Source: Phaeosaccion multiseriatum
Taxonomy: Eukaryota > Ochrophyta, other classes
Direction of reading: 5' to 3'
Assembly (NCBI GenBank): GCA_965112735.1
Contig: OZ218962.1
Coordinates: 3,100,001 to 3,164,000, forward strand
DNA length: 64,000 nt
Shown: in pieces, positions 1-10,098 of the stretch
How positions within the stretch are numbered: the first letter of the stretch is position 1
How the letters are laid out: every line of letters starts with the position of its first letter
The notes under the pieces: model-generated
What the model saw: only the letters and a program-made list of their open reading frames with translations
What the model was told of the DNA's origin: nothing
Database searches by the model: none
Translations under genes and position numbers: made by a program

Positions 1-128
1 GGGCCCCATCAAGGTGAGCTAGCTGCTGCTGTATCACCAACTGCGATATCACGACGGCTGCTGCTGCTGCTGCTACCGTATCACCAACTGCTGTATTCCC
101 GACTGCTGCCCATCGCGTTCACCTCCTT

Positions 129-166
129 TGCTGCTCTGCTCTGCTCTGCTCTGCTCTGCTCTGCTC
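129..166. repeat. (TGCTC)n microsatellite
   Basis: About seven tandem TGCTC pentamers lie in the intron upstream of the first visible glycosyltransferase exon. Two copies of TATCACCAACT lie just before them, at 32-42 and 79-89. Confidence 0.85.
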
Positions 167-227
167 TTCGCCCCTCCTCGTACGTCTCCAATCTCCCTCC
201 TCCCCATATGCCTGCAACCCTCCCCAG

Positions 228-351
228 GTGGGCTTTGTGCTGGCATCCCTGAGCAGTGGTGATGCCGTCACTCGTTCCTTTTGGAGAGTCGTGCGCAGCC
301 TGGACCCCTCCCTCTTCGCAGCCACGCTCTTCACCTTCCCCTACAGAGAAG

Positions 352-397
<46 letters not shown>

Positions 398-2745
398 ATG
401 TGTTTATGTGTTTATGTGTTTATGTGTGTGTGCGTGCAGCTCCTCCAACAGCTTCAGGCTCATCGTCCCTGACATACCCCTTCCCTTCCGTTCACGGTGC
501 CCTCACCCCCTCTCCCCTTCTTCTCCTCCCCTCCCTCTCTCCATCTCCCCCTCTCCCCTCTCCCTTCCTGCCTACATGCCTGCCTATATACCTGCCTATA
601 TGCCTGCAGATGGGTTGTACCTGCCCCCCTCGCCACCACCCGCCCATGTCAAGGTGGTGGTGCTGCCGTATATGAACATCGGGGCGGCACGGCAGCTCAT
701 CGGAAGGCAACAGATGGACGTCCTGCTGTGGTCAGACTGGTGCGTGCGTGCGTGTGTGAGGGAGGGAGAGGGTGACGCCACGCCACGCCACACACATGTA
801 GTCCGAAACGTTCGCTTCTGGCTGAAACCGCATTTGCTTTTGTTGCTACCTGTTCTCGTCTGCCCTATTTTCTCTCTTCTTCTCCCTTCTCTCTCTCCCT
901 CCCACCCACTCTCTCTCCCTGTCCTCTATCCCCCTTCCACCCTCTCTCTATCTCCCTCCCCCCCTACCCCACCCTTCCTCCCCTCCAGGCTGGAGACGGG
1001 CCCTTTCCTCCTCGCACACACACGTATGGCTCCCCTCCAGGGCGTGCTCTGGTCTACAGGCCTGCCCATATACCTACCGCATATGGACATACACCTCACC
1101 TCAGACCTCCTTCCGCGCCAACCCGGAAACCTCATTGATGTCCTCAATACTGCGAGTGGCCCTTCGTCTTTGGGCTCAGAGGACGATGCAGCAGATGGCG
1201 ACGATGGTCCGGAGGTTGTGTCTGTGAGGGGCCTTCCGTGGCTGCTGGAGGGAGTGGAGGGTACTCAGTGGGAAGGGCAGCAAGAAGGGCGGGAGGGGCA
1301 GGAGGGGGACGGGGAAGGGGAAGGGGACGATAGCAGAGGCAGCATGGAAGGGGACAGCGATGGGAACACCAGTGGTGATGGCAGCGCCACCACCACCACC
1401 ACCACCACCAGCAGCAGCAGCAGCAGCAGCCGCATCAGCAGCCGCGTCAGCAGCACCAACAACAGCTTCAGCAAGCAGCGTGAGGTGAAGGGTGCGAAGG
1501 GTGGGAGGGGTGGCAGCCCTCGATATGAGTACCATGGCCACTTGTTCTTCGAGCACCAGAGGCTCTATGTCGTGCCTCCCGTGCCCCCCGGGTACCTCTC
1601 CCCGGCCTTTGACGAGGCCATCAGCGGCATCCTCAAAAAGGATCCCGACGCGGAAATCGTGTATCTGAAGGAGTCGGATGGAGGAGGAGGAGGAGGAGGA
1701 GGAGGAGCAGGAGGAGGAGGAGGAAGAGGAGCAGCAGCAAGAGGGGGAGGAGGGTCGCTTCACGCTCACCTCCTCCTCCAGCGAAGAGAACGAGCAGAAG
1801 AGGCGAGGCGGAGGGGAGGAAAGCAAGGGTTTCGGAATGAAGGTGGTGATAGCAACGGAGACGATCGGGGCACCAGCAACGGCTCCTACCCCCCCGAGGG
1901 ACTGGAAGATGAGAAGGAGGACGAACATGATAGTAGTGGTGGAAGTGGTGGAAGTGGTGGAAGTGGTGGTGGTGGTGGCGGTGGTGGGGGCGTCCCGGGG
2001 GGTGCGACTCTGGCCTCCTGGCGGGTGCGCTTCTTCCCTCGGCCCCTCAACGCGTCGGAAACCTCGGAGCTGCTCACCATCGCACACGTGTTGCTCGATC
2101 CCTTCCCCAGGGGGGCAGGCGCCGCTGTGTACGAGCAGGTCTGTCTCTGTCTCTGTGTGTCTGTCACTATTGTCTGTCTTGTCTCTGTGTGTGTATGAGT
2201 ATATCCGTGTGTGCTTCTTGTCTGTCTTCGATGAGTGTTTGTCCGTCTCCTGACCTGCACCCTGACTGACCCTGCCCATACGCCTGTGCCTGCTCTACTG
2301 CCCATATGCCTGTGCCTACTCTACTGTCCACACGCTTGTGCCTGCTCTACTGCCCATATGCCTGCGCTTGCTTGCTCTACTGCCCATATACCTGCACCTG
2401 CTTTATTGCCCATGTGCCTGCACCTGCTCTACTGCCCATATACCTGTGCCTTCCCTCCGCCCTCTCTCTTTCGCTCTTCAGCTGCTTCTATCCCGGGTCC
2501 CCGTGGTGACTCTGAGCGGCGGCAGCAGCACCACCAGCACAAGCAGCACCAGCAGCACCAGCGATGGCAGTGGATGGGCGGCCCAGGAGGGAGGGCCTCC
2601 GGCGGCTGGTGTCAGGACTGGCCTGGCCGCGGGACTCTGCTTGTGGCTGGGCCTGGAGGATCTGTGCGCGGCGCAGAGCGTGGGGGACTACGTGAGTCTT
2701 GCCGTGGGGCAGAACAGAACCGAGTGGAGCGTCAGGCTGGATCAG
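228..2745 (+). CDS. GT41-like (OGT/SPINDLY-like) glycosyltransferase, 5' partial, 3' end unresolved
   Basis: Catalytic half of a TPR-associated family-41-type glycosyltransferase. This family transfers a sugar, usually GlcNAc or fucose, to Ser/Thr of nuclear and cytosolic proteins. Visible exons are 228 to about 357 (GFVLASLSSGDAVTRSFW), about 610 or 654 to 739 (MDVLLWSDW), 989-2138 and 2482-2745. The third exon holds LAHTRMAPLQGVLWSTGLP, like the LA..RLAPVQ..wG.p.TtG motif, then EHQRLYVVPP and LLDPFPRGAGAAVYE. The fourth continues SRVPVVTLSG, then LGLEDLCAAQSVGDYVSLA. The 739/989 and 2138/2482 joins keep frame; the donor of the first visible intron lies inside a (GT)n tract, so its exact position is open. 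Between the EHQRLY and LLDPFP motifs sits a large insert of poly-Ser/Thr and poly-Gly. A GT donor follows 2745, so more 3' exons should exist, but I could not place them. The N-terminal TPR part lies upstream of the window. Confidence 0.72.
356..425. repeat. (GT)n then (GTTTAT)n tract spanning a splice donor
   Basis: Twenty GT dinucleotides are followed by GTGTTTAT-type repeats. The 5' splice site of the first visible intron of the glycosyltransferase must be chosen within this tract. A donor at 358 joined to 610, or a donor at 360 joined to 654, both keep the reading frame. Confidence 0.85.
2270..2460. repeat. Intronic minisatellite, about 27-31 bp unit
   Basis: Imperfect repeats of the type CTGCTCTACTGCCCATATGC fill most of the intron 2139-2481 of the glycosyltransferase gene. 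Each unit contains the word CCCATATGCC or a close variant, which also recurs before other splice acceptors in the window. Confidence 0.8.
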
Positions 2746-4649
2746 GTCAGTCTAAGTCAGTGGAAGGCAGTGGGAGTGGGGAAGGCTACGGAGGGGTAGA
2801 GTAAGGGAGGGTATGATGGGAGGGGTGTGGACAAGGGCACCTACCATCAGCTACCATCAGCTACCATCAGCTACCATCAGCTACCATCAGCTACCATCAG
2901 CTACCATCAGCTACCATCAGCTACCATCAGCTACCATCAGCTACCATCTATTCAGAAGGGCGAGGAGAGTGTAGAGGGTGTTGGGGGGGGGCAAGCTGGG
3001 GTGTCTTGACTGTGCTTGTGTGGTCTTCCTCCTCGCTCATCGTCCACTGCCGTCCATCCACTGCCGTCCATCCACTGCCTTACGGCCACTTCTTCGTGCA
3101 TTGCCTACGACAAGGGCATTGCTCACTTGAAGGAAAGCGGTCCAGACTGGAGAGGGGAGGGGGCGAAGGAAGTGCAGGTTTATCTTCGGAGAGCGGTGAG
3201 AGGAAGGGGAGGGGCAGAAGGAGGCCACAAAGAGGAGAGCACTCAGGCGGGCATCAATGCGTCAGACGGGCAGCAATGCAGCGAGGGGGGGGGCACGGCA
3301 TCACGTGGGCAGCAATGCAGGAGAGAGGAGGGGATGGCAGTGGATGGGAGGGAGGAGGGCAGAGGGAGGTGGCGGAAGAAGCGGCGGAGGGGGGATGGCT
3401 GACGGAGGCAGGCAGGGACAGCAAAAGAGCGATAGACAAAGCCGGAGACAGATAGGTACAGCTAGAGCGTGACACACAAAGCCAGAGGCAGGGATGGCAG
3501 TGGATGGGAGGGAGAGAGAAGAGCACAGCCTCTCTAGTGAAGCCGCGCTGGAAGGAGAGAACAGAGCGCACGGGGCGGGCAGGTCTTTGGCCTTGCCCTA
3601 GAATGTCCTTCTGGACCTCGGCCATGATGGACACGGCCATGATGGACACGGCCATGATGGACACGGCCAGGGTGGGGGATAGCTAGTCTAAAGGGTAGCA
3701 GCAGAGGGTGCCCGCTGCCCGGCGAAGTTGCTGCTTTCTCGCCCTCCTCATCGAGGTCGCCGCTCTCTTGAGGCCTCAGCAGGGAGTCCTCACTCGGCGA
3801 GGGCGAGGCAGGCAGGGCATCCTAGGCAAGGCCGCCCGAAGCCTCGCCGCAGGAGGTCCCGAGGGGGTGTCTCGAGGGGATGTGGTCTCGCACTTGTCTC
3901 GACGTGCCTACCGAGGAGCGCCGCCCACCCGCAGCAGCCCCACCAACAGGTCAGTGCCTGGTGTCAGGAAGTCGGTCAGTGAAGCTACGGAGGGACGCGA
4001 GTGCCCTGCCTGCCCATCATAATATGCCTCTAGTTTCTCTCTCCCCCCCACTGCATTTCCTTGGCGCAGTGCGGCGAGTAGCGCTGGAGGGTGGTGGGGA
4101 TGGAGAGGGAGGTAGGAGGGCAAGATCCAGCGCAGGAGCAACTGAATCCGAGAGGGGAGAGGGATGAGCTTCAGTGAGGGCCGAGCGACAGCAGCGACGG
4201 AGAGGAGCGGCAAGGGGGAAAGCGGCACAGCTGTCGCAGGGGACAGGGAAGCTGAGCAATGGCAGAGTCGGGAGAGGTAGAGACAGCAACTACTTTCTAC
4301 ACAGAGGCACCTCTTAGCGTGTGTAATTTTTTTAAAAAAAGAATTCCAGTTTCATGTCTGCAAGAAGAAATTCCAGCTTTATGTGCTCTCTGCCACCACT
4401 TCCTTCGCTGCAACCACCAGATGTGGCTCTCGGAGCGAGAGCGCGCCTTTCTGGGCCGGCTCAACCGCGGCGTCGGACCTGTACTCCCTCTCCCCAGAAG
4501 AAGAAAGGAGAATTGAGAGACCAACCATCTGTGACCGGACACGGGTAGAATCCATCCCAGCCAGCGGAGGGGGGCTCGAGGGCCCCGGAGACAGAGAACA
4601 GGTGTGACAGACATCAACGAGATAATAACAGGCGCAACAGCGCAAAAAA
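2746..4649. other. Unresolved 3' region of glycosyltransferase gene and intergenic DNA
   Basis: No exon could be recognised here. The stretch includes the decamer array, purine-rich DNA with two copies of ATGGCAGTGGATGG (3334 and 3494), three copies of a 15-bp CATGATGGACACGGC unit near 3624-3668, and the likely promoter of the FNIP-repeat gene. Remaining 3' exons of the glycosyltransferase and its 3' UTR probably lie in the first part. Confidence 0.5.
2841..2948. repeat. Decamer minisatellite (CTACCATCAG)10
   Basis: Ten perfect head-to-tail copies of CTACCATCAG and one partial copy follow directly after the donor at 2746, most likely inside an intron. Confidence 0.95.
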
Positions 4650-6034
4650 ATGGAGAAGGGCGGTGCCGTTGAGGGCCCAAAACACCATGCTGTGCCTAGT
4701 GAAGGGCCCGCGGCTCTTCGAACTGTGGCGGGGCTCATTTCGAACAAAGCTCTGTGGGGAGTGTGCAAGGAGGTGGATGAGGTCACCTCCCGCACTTTGG
4801 TAATCAGCACCAACATGCCCAACGATGTCCAGCACCGCATCCTGCGTATGCTGGAGCGACAGCAGGGAAAGGATGAGAGAAGGGCCGCTTTTACTTCTTC
4901 ATCAGCAGCTGTGCTATCTACTGCTGCCTCTGCTGCTGGTGGTGATGGTTGTGAGGAACGCGATCTGGCGGAGGGGTTGCGAAGGAGGTCAGGGAGGAGT
5001 AGGGAAAAGCAGGAAGAGCAGCAGAAGCTTGGGCAGAGGCAGCGAAATGAGGCTGGACATCAAGGCGAGGGAGGCTTCTTTCACATCGTGGCTGTGGAGC
5101 TCGGCATCGGGAATTTCCAAAAATGGCTGGCTAACGCGCAAGTGTCTGCTGACAACGCTCTGGCAACGAAGGCACTGGCGCTGCTGCCAGCATCGGTCAA
5201 GCGGGTGCGTTTCTCTGACCACTTCAACCATGTCGACGTGTCTCTACCTGGCACACTCGAGGAGGTGGAATTTGGCCGGGGATTTAACGCATCCATCCAT
5301 CTCCCTGCCTCGCTCAAGAAGATCAAATTCGGCAAGAAGTTCAATCAGCACGTGGTTCTTCCTTGCGGTGTGGAGGAGGTGGATATGGGGAAATACTTTA
5401 ACCTCCCTCTGGAGCTGCCTGCCTCGCTCAAGAAGATCAAGTTTGGCTGGGAGTCACAGTTCAATCAGCAGCTGGACCTTCCTTGTGGAGTGGAGGAGGT
5501 GGTGATGGGGAATAGGTTCAACCTCCCTCTGGACCTCCCTGCCTCGCTGAAGAAGATCAAGTTTGGCAAGAACTTCAATCAGCACGCGGTTCTTCCTTGT
5601 GGTGTGGAGGAGGTGGAGATGGGGGAGGACTTTAACCTCCCTCTGGACCTCCCTGCTTCTCTGAAGAAGATCAGATTCGGCTGGGTGTATGTAAGTTCAA
5701 CCAGCACGTGGTCCTTCCTTGTGGTGTGGAGGAGGTGAATATGGGGAAACACTTTAACCTCCCTCTGGAGCTGCCTTCCTCGCTCAAGAAGATCAGATTT
5801 GGAGAGGAGTTTAATCAGCGCGTGGCCCTTCCTGACGGGGTGGAGGAGGTGGAGATGGGGCAGTGCTTTAACCTCCCACTGGACCTCCCTGCATCTCTGC
5901 GGACTCTCAAGCTGGGGCGGAATTACACCTGCCCTTTGGAGAGCCTACCTGCTGGCCTGAGGGAGTTCATGGGGGGAAGGAACTGCCCGCTGCCTGCAGA
6001 TCTACCCGAGGGGCTGCAGGTGATCCTCTGGTGA
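4650..6034 (+). CDS. FNIP/leucine-rich-repeat-like protein with internal frameshift
   Basis: The ATG at 4650 follows an A-run and opens a frame of 362 codons ending at 5738. From about residue 170 the protein is made of alternating 22-23-residue units, LPASLKKIKFGKKFNQ and LPCGVEEVDMGKYFNL, which match the FNIP repeat (LPxSLxxLxFGxxFNqpl). That repeat forms a curved leucine-rich-like scaffold, usually for protein binding. The N-terminal part has a possible F-box-like helix (ALWGVCKEVDEVTSRTL) and a charged low-complexity linker. At about 5688-5702, in a unit parallel to FGWESQFNQ, the spacing is changed by two bases. The repeats then continue in another frame (5708-6034), ending in GLQVILW and a stop. 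Either the gene is a recent pseudogene, or it makes the truncated 362-residue form, or the assembly has an indel. No intron fits the break. FNIP assignment is fairly sure; function is unknown. Confidence 0.7.
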
Positions 6035-6926
6035 GGAGGGATGATGCGACTCAGCTACATCGGAGGGGAACTCGAGGCTGAGAATGGAGGGTCAGGAGGG
6101 AGGCTGGGCAGGAGGGAGGGAGGAAGGAGATGTGCCTTGAGGGTGAAGCGCCAAGGTGCGTCAGGGTCAGGGTCGGAGACCTAGGGTCTTGGCAGGCTGA
6201 GAGTAAGGGTCGCCCTCATTCTCTTGTCGAGTCGAAGATGATTGGGCCTCTATACGAAAGGGACAGGGGGGGTCTGTGCTGCTCTCTCGCTGTTCTCGAA
6301 CTGGCCTACATGCCCACATGCCTCTCTTTCTGTTCACGCCCCCATCCCCCTGGGGGCGACGGCAGGAGCAACAGCACTGTACACCTCGCCACAGGGGGCC
6401 AAAGGGGGTACGGCAGCGGCAGAACCGCACCACGAGGCGTCATGGGTCAAGACCAGCGAGCGGAAGAACTCCTGCTGCTGCTGCTTGTCGTGATGGGGCT
6501 TTCAATTAACTCTGCTATTTATTAGCATGTAAATTTGATGAAGAGTGCGTTGGCGCACCCTCACACACACACCTTCCTTCCTCCGCCGTATTTTGTTTGC
6601 ACGAAGTGTGCCCCCCCCCCCTGTGGTTATGCTGTGGTACAATAAGGCCTCACCGCCCAAGGGATTTGCTGAGCCTTGTTGGGTAGCTTTGGACACCCCG
6701 CCCCCAATTCCAGGAGCGGGGGGAGGCGGGTTTCTTTTCAATTTTTCGCAGCACAGCGCGCCGCCAGGAGGAGTGTAGAGGAGGAGGAGCATAGAGGAGG
6801 AGAAGGAGGGGAGGTGTGGGAGCCGCAGAAGTCTGAACTTTGTTCCATGTTTTTTTTTATGAAGGTTTTGGCCTTGTGATAGAGGGGAAGTGTAGTTCCC
6901 GCCCCCCCCCCAACCTTGTCTTTCCA
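6035..6926. other. Intergenic region between FNIP-repeat and MYB genes
   Basis: I see no coding exon. It should hold the 3' end of the FNIP-repeat gene transcript and the MYB promoter. AT-rich DNA near 6500-6540 and C- and G-homopolymers near 6610 and 6905-6912 are the only visible structures. Confidence 0.5.
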
Positions 6927-8330
6927 ATGGCGTCTGCCGCAGCAGCAGCAGCAGCGGTCAGTTTGGATGGTACCACGACCGAATGGACCGCTCGGGATGA
7001 CGAGATGCTCAAGGAGGCCGTTGAACGGGTGGGACAGGAGTGGAAAGCCGTATCGAGGGCTGTGCCTGGCAAGACGGAGATGCAGTGCTGTCATCGATGG
7101 CAGAACAAGTTCGGTCCGGGCCACAAGAACCCGTGGACGGCGGAGGAAGACAAGAAAGTGATAGCGCTGGTGCGTAAGGAGGGGCCGAAGAAATGGACTC
7201 AGGTAAAGTAACACACTGACAAGCCCAGTAAAACCCGCGGATACATGCCGTCAATTGGGCACGGCATTTGTGCTTGAACAAGCCTGCTGATGCGAGGGTT
7301 GCCCATAACGCCTTCAGAGTGTCGGGGATGGTGCTGTAGCACATCACCTATCAGGCTGCCGCCTCGATTGACAAGTGCAGACAGAGGAGGGAGCAATGGG
7401 GTTTGAAAATTGAACAAATCGAGCCACCGAGAAGAAACTCCACGCTGACGGCATGCCTGCCCAACCTGCCTGCCCACGCCCCGACCCTCCCTCACGCGTT
7501 GCATTGCTTAGGTGGCGACGGCCTTGCCTGGCCGGACGGCCAAGCAGTGCCGTGAGCGGTGGCACAACCACCTCGATCCACATATCACCAAGAGGCCGTG
7601 GACCGACGACGAGAACCACACAATCCTCTCGGTGCAGCAGGCGCGGGGCAACCGCTGGGCGGAGATGGCGCGGATACTGCATGGCCGGACGGACAACGCC
7701 ATCAAGAACCACTGGAACTCAAGCATGAAGCGCAAGGTAGGTGCCGTATGTGCTTCCGTGCGTGCGTGCGTGCGTGCGTGTGTGCCTTCGGGTATGGGAG
7801 GAGCAAGGCATCATCATCATCAGCAGTAGCAGCAGCAGCAGGCCTGATCATGTCTTGCCTTCCCTTTCCTCCTTGTCATGACTGACGCAGGTGGAGGCAG
7901 TGCTGGCGTCTGGCATGGACTACTCCAGCCCCGAGTGGGCGAGCCACGGCTTCAAGACGCAGCTGGAGTTGCTGCTGGCGGCTGTGCGGGGCTCCATCAG
8001 CATTCCCAAGCCCAAGGACGCCCTGAAGAAGGCCCGCGGACGGAAAGGTGAGTACTTGCGCCAGTACGTGCGAGTGTGTGTGCGTTCGTGCAGGAGCACA
8101 CGCACGAGATCTGTTTGGGTTGGGCATACAGAGGTGTTTTGTGTGATTCTGTGAGTCTCTGCAGAGTCTTCTTCCCAAGCACTCTGTGTGGTGTGTGATC
8201 GGTGGGCGCGTAGGAGTGGAAGGCAGTGGAAGGCGGTGGAAGTGGCAAACGCAAGTGAGTGCTAACACACGACACTTACGTTACAGGCAGCAATCGCAGC
8301 GCAGCCGCCTCCAGACAACACGCGCCCACG

Positions 8331-8363
<33 letters not shown>

Positions 8364-8829
8364 GGGTCGAGCCCCGGGGGGCGGACACCATCAACATCTA
8401 GCTTAGGGCTGCCCCGAGGGTGGGGCCCAGGGCCGGCGTCAGGATCCATGTTGGGAGCAGGAGCGGCGACGAGCGCTGGGGCGGGCTTATCGTCGAGCGC
8501 AGAAGAGCGGCCGTGGCCACAGCAAGGTGAGAGGGGACGGGAGTGGGATGGCAGTGGATGGCAGTGGTTACGAGGGGGAGCTGTAGCATCTGTCTCTGTC
8601 TTGGTGGCATTGTGTATTGCATACGTCAAGGGCAGCGGCACACTCCATCTAGTCAACTGTGGTGCTGACTTGATCCGACGATGGCCTGTCGTGTCTGTCT
8701 GCCTGCCCATATGCCGCAGGGTCGGCGGGGAAAAGGCCTCTGAGTGACCCTTTGGGCGAGGAGCAGCCCTCCAGCCTCTCCAACCCATCACAACCGCAGA
8801 AGAAGGCAGCAAAGACGGCGATGGTGTGA
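6927..8829 (+). CDS. R1R2R3-MYB transcription factor (3R-MYB), five exons
   Basis: Exons 6927-7202, 7512-7736, 7891-8047, 8287-8526 and 8720-8829 join in frame to 335 codons. Three MYB repeats follow one another. R1 (about 18-62) has [18 protein letters not shown] and CHRWQNKF. R2 (about 67-113) has [18 protein letters not shown] and [10 protein letters not shown]3 (about 118-165) has [18 protein letters not shown] and AIKNHWNSS. The NAIKNHWNS helix is the usual DNA-contacting R3 helix. 3R-MYBs bind DNA in the nucleus; plant members control G2/M cell-cycle genes, but whether this one does is only inference. The last two exons encode a Ser-rich, Gly/Pro-rich tail ending in a basic [12 protein letters not shown], possibly a nuclear signal. 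The start ATG at 6927 precedes an Ala run and is the first in-frame Met next to R1. Introns are 109 to 309 bp. The third contains GGAAGGCAGTGGAAGGCGG repeats. Confidence 0.9.
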
Positions 8830-9176
8830 CGCAAGAGGAGAGGGCCGAAAGGCTACCGACTCGCTGGAGCAGCGTTGGGAGGGAGAAGGAAGGGAGGCAA
8901 CGAACAGCATAAGGCCCCATTCACGCACACACTGACGCACGCACTGGCTGCGGACGGTGGGGCGGATTAGCAGAGCACGCACCAGAACTTTGGGAGGGGC
9001 CAGAGCAGACAAGCAGCTGCAGCAGCAGTTGCAGCAGCAGCAGCAGCGGCGGCGGCGGCAGCACGGGCAAGGCTTTTGGGGAAGTAAGTCCCCCCATATG
9101 ACTCGGGCACTCCCTCCTGAAGCTGTACTGCTGAACCACTGCTCGTGCTCCTGCTCTTGCTCCTGCTACTACTCGA

Positions 9177-9207
<31 letters not shown>

Positions 9208-10098
9208 TGAGAGCGCGGGCCCACAGGCGTGCAGCGCCGCTGAAGCAGCCGCAAACCCGGGGGGAAATGCCCGCTCCCCCCCTCCCTCCCCGGGTGCACA
9301 CGCCTGGGTTCGTTCGACCGACTCCTTCATGCAGTTTTGTTCAGGCCAGCGGCGAGCGTGCAGCAGCCGAGGAGCCTCCCTCCCCCCCTGCGGGAGAGGG
9401 CGAGTACGGAGTACCGGGGGGGGGGGAAGGCGAGGACCGACGGCCACAGCGAGCGATGACGGCGATGAGGGCGGGGCTTGGAGTGGTCCGTCCCAACCTG
9501 CCTCCCTCCCTCACAGCTCAGGGGTATTGGCATGGATATATTGGTGTTGATAGTGAGGTGACAGTAGCGGTGGCGTCACTCCAGCCGGGAGGGAGGGAGG
9601 AGGGAGACAGACAGTCTCCGCCTAAGGGCTAAATGCATTGATTGGCACAGCTGCAAGAGGGTGGCAGGGAGGCAGACGGGGAGGGAGGGAGTACGGCTCC
9701 CCATCAGAGGCATCGCATTGTCACGACTCCAGCATGGAGGGAGGGCGTCTCGCACAGCCCATCAGCGAGTAGGGTTTGAGGTGTCCTCGCCGCCTTCCTC
9801 TGAGGATAGGATAAGAGGATAGGATCAGAGGATAGGATAAGAGAATAGGATCAGAGGAATTATGCGTGAACGCCCCTAATCGCCCCTAATGCTACTGTGG
9901 TTGGCCTTTGCCATTCAACAGCACTGCAACGGCCCATCGCTTAAGTGCCCCCTCTTCCCCGAGGGGCGGTCGTGGACTTGGGTCTGAATAATTGGGCTCT
10001 TTTCCATGCGAGCTCCCACAGTCAGCGTTTGTTTACGCAGGGATTCTCTGAGCATATAGGGTTAGTCGATAGATAAGGAAGGAAGGAAGGAAGGAAGG
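8830..10098. other. Intergenic region, repeat-rich
   Basis: Open frames over 8957-9632 are low-complexity (CAG, GAG and G runs) with no recognisable domain, and I treat them as MYB 3' flank. An imperfect array of AGGATAGGATMAGAGG-type units lies near 9804-9856, and a (GGAA)n run at 10076-10098 abuts the peroxiredoxin start. Confidence 0.5.

Noticed and set aside
2841-2948. Decamer array as a possible regulatory iteron set
   Set aside because: It is intronic, perfect and short, like the many other microsatellites in the window.
8957-9632. Plus-strand frames after the MYB gene
   Set aside because: Built from CAG, GAG and GGG runs, no recognisable motif, no splice continuity with the MYB exons.
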